Part shown: piece after piece, positions 1 to 6,628 of the stretch | How positions within the stretch are numbered: position 1 is the first letter of the stretch | How the letters are laid out: every line of letters starts with the position of its first letter | NCBI GenBank assembly: GCA_049472395.1 | Contig: JBLIRR010000008.1 | Span: 149,462-213,461, forward strand | Direction: 5' to 3' | Length of the DNA: 64,000 nucleotides | Source of the DNA: JBLIRR01 sp049472395 | GTDB lineage: Bacteria > SZUA-182 > DTGQ01 > JBLIRR01 | The notes under the pieces: model-generated | Databases searched by the model: none | The model's input: only the letters and a program-made list of their open reading frames with translations | Told to the model about the DNA's origin: nothing | Made by a program: the position numbers and the translations under genes

Positions 1-109
1 TCCCCACGCCAAAAATAACCCCCAATACCGTAAGCAATGAGCGAAGCTTATGAAGCAAAAGATTTTCAATCCCCAGGCAAATATTACGTACCAATTTTGA
101 ACGTTTCAT
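1..109 (-). CDS. MacB-like ABC transporter permease, 5' end only
   Basis: The first 36 codons of a permease run off the left edge. The visible protein begins MKRSKLVRNICLGIENLLLH and continues into a hydrophobic stretch ending VLGVIFGVG. This matches the N-terminal cytoplasmic helix and first membrane segment of MacB/LolC-type permeases, which couple an ATPase to an adaptor and outer-membrane channel. Its ATG overlaps the stop codon of the ATPase gene upstream (TAATG), so the two are translationally coupled in one operon. The rest of the protein, including the periplasmic domain, lies outside the window, so substrate cannot be guessed. Confidence rests on the N-terminal pattern plus the operon context. 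Confidence 0.8.
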   Translation of the reverse strand, partial: MKRSKLVRNICLGIENLLLHKLRSLLTVLGVIFGVG

Positions 110-822
110 TACACATCCTTTTCGATACGGTCGATAGCTCCATCGCGCATGTAAAGCCTGTGCGTTGCGTATGCAGCGATCTGTGATTCATGAGTCACCA
201 TAATAATGGTCTTTCCCTGCCTATGCAAGTTTACAAGGATATCGAGTATCTGTTTTCCCGTGGCGCTGTCAAGATTACCTGTGGGCTCATCGGCAAACAG
301 GATTTGAGGATCATTTGCAAGAGCCCTGGCAATGGCCACTCGTTGCATTTGACCGCCTGAAAGCTCAGAGGGGCGGTGCATGAGTCTATCCTCAAGCCCT
401 ACCATGGAAGCCAATTCGCGGGCTCGCTCAATGCTTTGGCCGCTGTCCCACCCAAGGTAATAAAGCGGCAATTCGATGTTTCTTTGCACGGTCAATTGAG
501 GTATCAGATTAAAGCTCTGGAAAATAAAACCTATGTATTTGAGCCGAAGCTCGCTCAATGCATCATCGTCAAGCGCATTCACATCTTTCCCCGCGAGCAG
601 GTAATGTCCTGATGTCAAGCGGTCGAGACAGCCGAGGATATTCATGGTTGTGCTCTTTCCGGAACCGCTTGGCCCCATGATTGCCCAGAAGCTTCCTTTG
701 TCAAAAGAAATAGTAACCTCGGCAAGGGCCTTTACTTCCTGCGTTCCCATATGATAGATCTTTGTCGCATCCACAAGCCGGATGAGAGAATGTTCTGAAT
801 TTAAGGGTGGTAATTGGTCCAT
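109..822 (-). CDS. ABC transporter ATP-binding protein (MacB/LolD type)
   Basis: A 237-residue ATPase that would power the tripartite efflux pump. Visible motifs are Walker A GPSGSGKST, a Q-loop (FIFQSFNLIPQLT), the signature LSGGQMQR, Walker B ILFADEPTGNLDSATG and the switch histidine in MVTHE. This is the MacB/LolD subgroup. The reading frame stays open upstream to 996, but that part reads through the low-complexity 3' end of the adaptor gene. I chose the ATG at 822 (protein begins MDQLPPLN) because it starts right after the adaptor stop at 824; an ATG at 891 is an alternative. No strong ribosome-binding site marks either start, so translation may depend on coupling. It overlaps the permease start downstream by one base. 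Confidence 0.92.
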   Translation of the reverse strand: MDQLPPLNSEHSLIRLVDATKIYHMGTQEVKALAEVTISFDKGSFWAIMGPSGSGKSTTMNILGCLDRLTSGHYLLAGKDVNALDDDALSELRLKYIGFIFQSFNLIPQLTVQRNIELPLYYLGWDSGQSIERARELASMVGLEDRLMHRPSELSGGQMQRVAIARALANDPQILFADEPTGNLDSATGKQILDILVNLHRQGKTIIMVTHESQIAAYATHRLYMRDGAIDRIEKDV

Positions 823-823
823 A

Positions 824-2473
824 TTATTGACTTTGCGGTCTTTTACCCTTCTGTCGTGGGGGTCGATCGTGCATATTCCTTTCTTGATCATTCTGTCTTT
901 TGTTCCGCTCTTGCGGGACCTGTGGCCGCTCATTCGGGCGTCGGGTCTGCTCTTGTGGGAGGGCAATGCGATCATTCGGTTTTGTGATGGGCTCATCCGG
1001 TCCTGATGGTGGCTCTTTTGGCATTTCCACAGAGGCTTCGGCGAGTGGGGGTGTGAGAAGCACGGTTTCTCCCTCTTCTAATCCGCTTATGATGTGTACC
1101 ATCCTGCTGTTGTCAAGGCCCATCTCGACTTTTCGCGGTGTGAGCGTTCTTCCTTTCACCACATATACTGTTGTTTCATTGGCCACTTTAAGCACAGCTT
1201 GCAGAGGAACATATACTGCCTCTTCGTAGGAGGCTATGATAATTTCTGCCCTGCAGCTCATACCGGTGCGAAGGAAAGGATTGTTACCGTCAATATAGAT
1301 CTCAGTATTATAGACTTTCAAGTCAGGATTAAGCCAACTGCTCTGGGGATCGGGCAAGGGAGCAATTTTTGCGACCCGGCCGGTAAAGAGTTTGCCGGGT
1401 AAGGCATCAACCGTTATCTTTACAGGAAGATCAAGCTTAACTTTCTTGAGATTTGCTTCGTGGACGTCTATCTCAGCTTTGACGGCCGAATCGGTCGGAA
1501 GATAGATGAGTTCCTGACGCTCCCTTACTTCCTGTCCCTCTGCGAGTGGTTCAACACTTCTATGCCGTCCACCCCCCTTGGCGCTTGTTGCATAGATGGC
1601 CAATCCATTCGATGGTGCATAGATTTTGGCTTTTTCTATTTGTTTTTCAATTTTGGCCAGCTTATCCTTTTGACGCATAAATTCAGACTCTTTGGCTTGT
1701 AGTTCCGCCTCAGCCTGCACCACATCTGCTCGTGCCTTGCGCTGGACACGCTCAAGGGCCATTTCAGCCTGGCTTACATCACTTTCAAGCTGGGCAAGGG
1801 TCCGTTTATAGGTAAAATTTTTAAGAAGATCAAGATTATTGCGGGCCAATTCCAAATCCAAGGCTTTTTTTCGCGCAGCTAATTCATCAGCCTGAAGCTC
1901 CGACTCTGATATATATTTCTCCTGATACAAATTCGTTGACCATTTCAAGGTTTCCTCAGCGCGGGTTAATTCCTCCTGGGCTAACGTAATCTGTGCTTCC
2001 GCCTCTTTTACTTGATTGGGGTATTCTCCCTCAATATATTTTTTTAGATCCTGTTGAGCGAATTCAAGCGTGAGGGCAGCCTTGTCGATATCGCTTTGCG
2101 CCTGGTTTTTCACCACAGCAAGGTTTTCTCGCGCATTGATAAAGGCTGCTTCAGCATTTTGTACTTGAATCTGTTGATCTATTTTTTCATCAACGAGCTT
2201 GCTCGCATCAAGCTCAATTAACAAGTCTCCCTTCTCAACCCTTGTGCCTTCCGCTATCAGCCACAGGATTGAAGTTTGGCCCTCCACCTCATTTTTAATA
2301 ATGAGTTGGTCGCGGGCTTTGATGACACCCGCTTCTGTGACACTGATGGTCAACGGTCCTTTTTGTGTCGTGTAGGTGGCATCCTCCTTTGCTATCCTGC
2401 TTCGGGATTGACATGAATAAAAGGACAGTACACATATACCAACCACAAGTAAAAATTTCTTATTCATGCTCAT
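824..2473 (-). CDS. MacA-like periplasmic adaptor (membrane fusion protein)
   Basis: A 549-residue adaptor linking an inner-membrane ABC transporter to a TolC-like channel. It has an N-terminal signal with a lipobox-like end (CVLSFYSCQS), a beta-barrel/lipoyl half (GPLTISVTEAGVIKARDQL), a long alpha-helical hairpin rich in Gln, Glu and Ala (about residues 90-275), the second lipoyl half, and a barrel ending in a MacA-type membrane-proximal domain. The last 60 residues are a repetitive Asn/Asp/Arg/Pro/Gln tail unlike other adaptors. The ATG at 2473 is preceded by GGAG at 9 bases and overlaps the end of the channel gene, so I reject the longer frame to 2563. Substrate is unknown; MacA relatives export peptides, macrolides or lipids. 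Confidence 0.9.
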   Translation of the reverse strand: MSMNKKFLLVVGICVLSFYSCQSRSRIAKEDATYTTQKGPLTISVTEAGVIKARDQLIIKNEVEGQTSILWLIAEGTRVEKGDLLIELDASKLVDEKIDQQIQVQNAEAAFINARENLAVVKNQAQSDIDKAALTLEFAQQDLKKYIEGEYPNQVKEAEAQITLAQEELTRAEETLKWSTNLYQEKYISESELQADELAARKKALDLELARNNLDLLKNFTYKRTLAQLESDVSQAEMALERVQRKARADVVQAEAELQAKESEFMRQKDKLAKIEKQIEKAKIYAPSNGLAIYATSAKGGGRHRSVEPLAEGQEVRERQELIYLPTDSAVKAEIDVHEANLKKVKLDLPVKITVDALPGKLFTGRVAKIAPLPDPQSSWLNPDLKVYNTEIYIDGNNPFLRTGMSCRAEIIIASYEEAVYVPLQAVLKVANETTVYVVKGRTLTPRKVEMGLDNSRMVHIISGLEEGETVLLTPPLAEASVEMPKEPPSGPDEPITKPNDRIALPQEQTRRPNERPQVPQERNKRQNDQERNMHDRPPRQKGKRPQSQ

Positions 2474-4289
2474 ACTTTTTTTCTCCTGGTGTATATTCTT
2501 TCCACAGTCCCAGATCATCAACCATGAGCACTCCCATATCGCGCTGCAATTCCAATTCGGCAATGCGATAATTTACCGCTGCTGAGGTTAATCCATTTTG
2601 TGCCGTAAGGAGCGCATCCTGGGCTTCCAGTAAATCACGGATTTCCGCCCTGCCTGCCTCAAGGAAAAGAGTAATACTTTTGACCCGTTTCTCAGCAAGC
2701 GCGATGGACATAGCCTCGATTGAAAGACTCTCACGGAATTCTAATAAATCACGCAGCTTATTGCGCACTGAAAGTTTAATCTCGTCTTCCAATTTTTGCA
2801 CCTCACGCACAGCCTGCTCAAGGTTTAAGAGGCTATTGCGATATGCTACGGCCTCCTGGGTGCGCTCCCATGGCATATCGAGAGTAAGAAGGGCAGAATA
2901 TTTCCCCCTATGTGAGTCAAATCTCGCATCTTCTGAAGTTGCAGAGGCAATAGTCCTTCTCTCGCCAATTTCAGCCTTTCCGAGTAAGGTCAATTCTGCT
3001 CCCAATCCGTCTGCTGCAATGACAACCGAGCGTTGGGCATCGTAGACCTTTCCCTGAACAATCAGCAAATCGAGACGGTTTTCCAGGGCAAGGCGCAGTG
3101 CCTGACCATCATCTATTTCAGAGAGCCTGCTTTCCTTAAGAGTATTCTCCTCGATCGTGACCCTCATATTTTGCATATTGGTACTCAATCGTTCCAATTC
3201 GGATCTGTCTAACTCTATATCAGCATCAGGGGGGAGGCCTAATAAGGTTTTAAAAGAGTCAAGACGTCGTTTATACTCCTCTTGTGCAGTTATCCAACGA
3301 TTGTGAGCCCTCAATTCGTTTTGGAGCGCCTGGTCAACCTGTATTTCCGGGAGCCTCCCTGAATTTGCCAACTGGCGCGAACGGCGGGCTGAGGCTGCGA
3401 GGCTTTGGTAATTCTTTTCTGTATTTATCACTTGATCGTGGTGCTGAAGAACGGTAAGGTACTCACTGGCAATATCAACCGCAAGAATTCTTTTGAATCG
3501 TTCAAATTCATACATAGCGTACATGAGGGTGCGCTCTGCCTGCACCATGGATTCGGCACTCACATGCTTTCCCGCCCCCCTGAGAAGGGGGATCGTCATG
3601 GTTGCATCAGCCATAATCCCAAGTGAAGATGCCCCTCCGAGAGTAAGAAGATTTGCTACATCAACGGCAAGGGATGTTGCGAGATGAGCCCCGCTTTTTA
3701 ATTTTTTACCTACACTCACCGTGCCGCTATATTCTGTCCCATTCACTTTTTCCCCACTACTTCCATCGGTGCTGAGAAGCGTTTCGACCTGTCCTGTGAA
3801 GGTATGTCGGAATTCATCCCGTTCCCTATAAAGATCGAGGGCAGCGCTGAAAATATCTTCTTTTTTGGTCTGATAGGTGAAATTGTTCCGGGCCCCAATC
3901 TGAAGGGCCTCTATAAGGGATATAAGAAGCGGTTTTCCCTCTCTTAACGGTGTATCCTCAGAAGAAGATAAAGGAGAAGGCGGAATAATTTTTTCCGGCC
4001 AGTGATCGATAGGCGTGAGCTGATCTATGCCCAGCGAGGCTTCACTTGTGTAAGGCAGTTGTTGGTCTCGCAGCAGACGGCGGCGGAGGATGTCACTTGG
4101 TCTTTCAATACTAAAATCTCCATGTTTATCAAGAATTTTCCTTTGTGTATTCTTAATAATTGTCAAGGCTGCCTGGTCTGCTTTCATCCTGTGCTTTGCA
4201 AGGGACTGACAACCGATACACAGAACTATGGATACACACAGAGCGAGAAATACTCCCTGAAAAATAAAATAATTCGTTCTCTCTGTCAT
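2460..4289 (-). CDS. TolC-family outer membrane efflux lipoprotein
   Basis: A 609-residue outer-membrane channel of the efflux operon. The N-terminus has a signal peptide with lipobox LCIGC (Cys27), so it is probably lipid-anchored. The rest has the two-fold repeated helical and strand pattern of outer membrane efflux proteins, for example the helical blocks ending in LLGLPPDADIEL and AGRAEIRDLLEAQDALLTAQ, the latter a typical TolC-family equatorial motif. The segment between Cys27 and about residue 120 is longer than usual and of unknown role. It is the first gene of the minus-strand operon, and its end overlaps the adaptor start. No clear Shine-Dalgarno precedes the ATG at 4289. Confidence 0.88.
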   Translation of the reverse strand: MTERTNYFIFQGVFLALCVSIVLCIGCQSLAKHRMKADQAALTIIKNTQRKILDKHGDFSIERPSDILRRRLLRDQQLPYTSEASLGIDQLTPIDHWPEKIIPPSPLSSSEDTPLREGKPLLISLIEALQIGARNNFTYQTKKEDIFSAALDLYRERDEFRHTFTGQVETLLSTDGSSGEKVNGTEYSGTVSVGKKLKSGAHLATSLAVDVANLLTLGGASSLGIMADATMTIPLLRGAGKHVSAESMVQAERTLMYAMYEFERFKRILAVDIASEYLTVLQHHDQVINTEKNYQSLAASARRSRQLANSGRLPEIQVDQALQNELRAHNRWITAQEEYKRRLDSFKTLLGLPPDADIELDRSELERLSTNMQNMRVTIEENTLKESRLSEIDDGQALRLALENRLDLLIVQGKVYDAQRSVVIAADGLGAELTLLGKAEIGERRTIASATSEDARFDSHRGKYSALLTLDMPWERTQEAVAYRNSLLNLEQAVREVQKLEDEIKLSVRNKLRDLLEFRESLSIEAMSIALAEKRVKSITLFLEAGRAEIRDLLEAQDALLTAQNGLTSAAVNYRIAELELQRDMGVLMVDDLGLWKEYTPGEKKYEHE

Positions 4290-4438
4290 TCTATTTTCTG
4301 CACGTGGTTCTTCATTTTTTTAATTCTTATACGATGGTATTATCCCATATTTTACTGGGATAAAAAAGCTATGCAACTTTTTTTGAAACGGATACATGGG
4401 ATGTAAAGGGATATTCCCCCCTACTGTATAGCTTTTCT

Positions 4439-4452
4439 TACACAAAGGTGTA
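4439..4452. promoter_or_regulatory. Candidate enhancer site for the sigma-54 promoter at 4541
   Basis: The inverted repeat TACACAAAGGTGTA has 5-base arms and a 4-base centre. It lies about 100 bases upstream of the -24 element, the same spacing as the enhancer sites found at 51457 and 56523. Its sequence differs from those sites, so a different activator would bind. Function is inferred from position and symmetry only. Confidence 0.35.
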
Positions 4453-4540
4453 CCATAATTTTTTATTGATGTATATCTTATTCCATATAAGTTATTCAAA
4501 AATTTAAGGAAACTGAGATAGTAAATTTATCTTTCATAGA

Positions 4541-4556
4541 TGGCACAGGTTTTGCC
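4541..4556 (+). promoter_or_regulatory. Sigma-54 (-24/-12) promoter upstream of the IstA-like/FeeM/PKS genes
   Basis: TGGCACAGGTTTTGCC matches the sigma-54 consensus TGGCAC-N5-TTGC, with exactly ten bases between the GG and GC elements. The expected start of transcription is near 4567, about 100 bases before the ATG at 4668. Everything downstream to 27365 is on the same strand, so this may drive the whole PKS locus. Confidence 0.75.
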
Positions 4557-4667
4557 CTTTCTATTCCATCGTATGACAATGAGAACTTATGGTGAACGGC
4601 AATTATAATTGAGTAATAGTAGCTATAGTAGGATTCGTTGAAAATAAAAAAATAAGGACAGGAGTGA

Positions 4668-5552
4668 ATGGTTACAGATAAGCAAGTAAGAAAGTTATTA
4701 AAGCTATATCATAGTGAAGGCAAACTGGAAGTCGCGGCATTAAAAGCAGGAATGTCTGAGACTACTGCCCGTAAATATCTTAATAAGGGGAAGCTCCCAA
4801 GTGAGTGCAAGGTGATAAGGACATGGAGGACACGCAAAGGCCCCTTCGATGATGTGTGGAAAAGCATTCAGTCCCAATTGGAACTTAATCCTGGATTAGA
4901 GGCAACAACTGTATTTGAATGGCTGAGGCGGGAATATCCCTGGAAATATGGCGATGGGCAGATTCGCACACTTCAAAGGAAAATAAAGCAATGGCGTTCT
5001 TTAAATAATGGGAGAGATGTGGAAAATTATTGTGCGGATTATGCACCAGGAGAATTATGCGCATTTGATTTTATTCAGATGAGTGGTGCAGGCATATCGA
5101 TTGAGGAAAGAGCATTTGACCACTTTATTTTTCATTTTATTATGCCCTATTCACAATGGCAGGCAGGAACAATCTGTGGTGAAAAGTGTTTTGAGAGCCT
5201 TAGTATGGGGCTTCGGAATGCATTGTGGGAACTGGGAGGAGTCCCAAAAACACTCTATAAAGCACACATATTATTCGAAAATGGATTTATTGCTCGCTAC
5301 CAGGCGCTCCTGAGTCACTATGGCCTTAAGAGTGCCGAACCCGAAACATATAGCCTTAATAAAGACAGGGCTATACAAGGCCAGCATGACCGTTTCAGAA
5401 AAGCGATTGAGCAGAGTCTTGTATTAAGGGGACGTAGGAGTTTTAGAGACCTGCAGGAATATGAATCATTCAGGCGCAAATTATTTTATCAATTAAATAC
5501 CCAGCAGCAGAATTATTTAAAAGAAGAGTTAAAGGTGTTAAGAAAATTTTAA
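4668..5552 (+). CDS. IS21 IstA-derived protein, truncated, DDE triad lost
   Basis: A 294-residue protein resembling the first part of IS21-family IstA transposases: an N-terminal helix-turn-helix (about residues 1-50), a second DNA-binding segment, then the integrase core (from about 125). The family pattern around CAFDF, FESLSMGLRNALWELGGVP and RYQALLSHYGL is clear. The first catalytic Asp (in CAFDF) is present. The second falls where KAHILFENG replaces the usual TDR segment. The Glu position, just before HDRF, is Gln. The C-terminal beta-barrel domain of full-length IstA (about 500 residues) is missing and there is no istB. The frame is nevertheless intact and has its own ribosome-binding site (AGGACAGG). 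It is either a decaying remnant or a co-opted DNA-binding protein. Confidence 0.75.
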   Translation: MVTDKQVRKLLKLYHSEGKLEVAALKAGMSETTARKYLNKGKLPSECKVIRTWRTRKGPFDDVWKSIQSQLELNPGLEATTVFEWLRREYPWKYGDGQIRTLQRKIKQWRSLNNGRDVENYCADYAPGELCAFDFIQMSGAGISIEERAFDHFIFHFIMPYSQWQAGTICGEKCFESLSMGLRNALWELGGVPKTLYKAHILFENGFIARYQALLSHYGLKSAEPETYSLNKDRAIQGQHDRFRKAIEQSLVLRGRRSFRDLQEYESFRRKLFYQLNTQQQNYLKEELKVLRKF

Positions 5553-5640
5553 GTAATAAGAATAATTGACGTTTATCGAACATATACTGCGACGATAATA
5601 CGAATTCACTTAATCCACTTAGGTGGAAGGGAGGGGAATA

Positions 5641-6405
5641 ATGATATATCAAAAGGCACACTCTGATCAGAGAACCTCGATCCTTACTACAACTCCAGGC
5701 ATACCATACTCTTATAATAGTCTTTCAACACATGGAAATATTTTTATTCGGAAGGTTGATAATAGAGAAGATATTATAAGAGTATTTGATGTGCGGTGGA
5801 AAGGATACGCAAAATATTTTAGGAGCAAGGAGGAAATGGTTGATGGATATGATCTTGCTTCTAATATGACGCTTCTTCTTGCCGAAGATGAACGAAGACA
5901 CCCATGCGGAACCTTGAGAATTCTTGATAGAAGATTTGGGGATATAGAGCTTGATGAATTCCTCGACGTTAATTCATTGCTTCCTGAAAATGAGCGCTTA
6001 TGTATTGAAGCAAGCCGTTTTTCCATTCCTCCTCATCCAAATGCCAAATTAATCAAGCTTCTTCTCTGGAAAGCACTTCTCCTCTATTGCCTGGGAAATG
6101 GAATAACTACAATAGTTATATCCATTCGTCCCCAATCGGCTCGTCTCTATCGGTGTTTGTTTTTCGATGACCTTGGCTCTTCCGGGATATATTGTCATTC
6201 CTTATTGGGAAATTTAGAGCATCATAGTTATAAACATAATATTGCGGAGAAAAGACCGGTGTTAAAAGCAAAAAGCCCATTTCTGTATAATTTTTTATAT
6301 GAAGAATATCACCCGAACATACATAATAATTGTTTTATGCCGATTATGCCTAAATCTACGGTATATGCCTATAATTATTCGCAACTAAATCTTAATCCCA
6401 CCTAG
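5641..6405 (+). CDS. FeeM-like N-acyl amino acid synthase / GNAT acyltransferase
   Basis: A 254-residue protein of the FeeM / PEP-CTERM-associated acyltransferase branch of the GNAT fold, related in shape to autoinducer synthases. These enzymes take an acyl group from acyl carrier protein and put it on an amine such as an amino acid. Supporting pattern: FDVRWKGYAKYF near the N-terminus, DGYDLASNMTLLLA, CGTLRIL (the core strand pair) and ERLCIEASRFSI. The ATG at 5641 is preceded by GGAAGGGAGGGG, so I prefer it to the GTG at 5623. It lies 88 bases after the IstA-like gene and 223 before the PKS on the same strand. A role in capping, priming or releasing a PKS acyl chain is inference. Confidence 0.75.
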   Translation: MIYQKAHSDQRTSILTTTPGIPYSYNSLSTHGNIFIRKVDNREDIIRVFDVRWKGYAKYFRSKEEMVDGYDLASNMTLLLAEDERRHPCGTLRILDRRFGDIELDEFLDVNSLLPENERLCIEASRFSIPPHPNAKLIKLLLWKALLLYCLGNGITTIVISIRPQSARLYRCLFFDDLGSSGIYCHSLLGNLEHHSYKHNIAEKRPVLKAKSPFLYNFLYEEYHPNIHNNCFMPIMPKSTVYAYNYSQLNLNPT

Positions 6406-6546
6406 TAGTCGAATGGGAGGGGGCTTTTAATTTAATTGGAAGATTACAATTTTAAGGAAGATTACTTCTTTCTAATAACAAATATAATTTATTTAATAAT
6501 ATAAATTATATTACAAATATATTTATTATAAATAACAAGAGGCTGT

Positions 6547-6577
6547 GAGGCTCATGATACCTATGAGGCGCATGATA
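6547..6577 (+). promoter_or_regulatory. Direct repeat upstream of the PKS start
   Basis: GAGGCTCATGATA and GAGGCGCATGATA are repeated with an 18-base period, ending about 50 bases before the PKS ATG. This sits in an otherwise very AT-rich 223-base spacer. It could be an operator or part of the leader. The PKS ribosome-binding site is TGAGGGG at 6617-6623. Confidence 0.35.
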
Positions 6578-6628
6578 ATCGAAAGATAATACATTAAAAA
6601 GATAATAAAAAAACATTGAGGGGATACT

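Larger units (their letters stand above)
4290..4667. other. Divergent intergenic region between efflux operon and PKS locus
   Basis: AT-rich spacer of 378 bases containing the promoters of both directions. It holds an inverted repeat TTATCCCA/TGGGATAA at 4340-4363 near the efflux operon, a TACAC/GTGTA inverted repeat at 4439-4452, and a sigma-54 -24/-12 element at 4541-4555 facing right. No coding potential was recognised. Confidence 0.7.

Noticed and set aside
823..996. 5' extension of the ABC ATPase frame to 996
   Set aside because: It reads through the 3' end of the adaptor gene in another frame, is low complexity and has no ribosome-binding site; the ATPase domain starts after 822.
4340..4363. 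TTATCCCA/TGGGATAA as a terminator
   Set aside because: No gene ends there and there is no T-run in a useful direction; more likely an operator or chance palindrome.
4002..4406. Plus-strand 134-residue frame opposite the TolC-like gene
   Set aside because: It is antisense to a clear efflux gene, with no start signal or domain.
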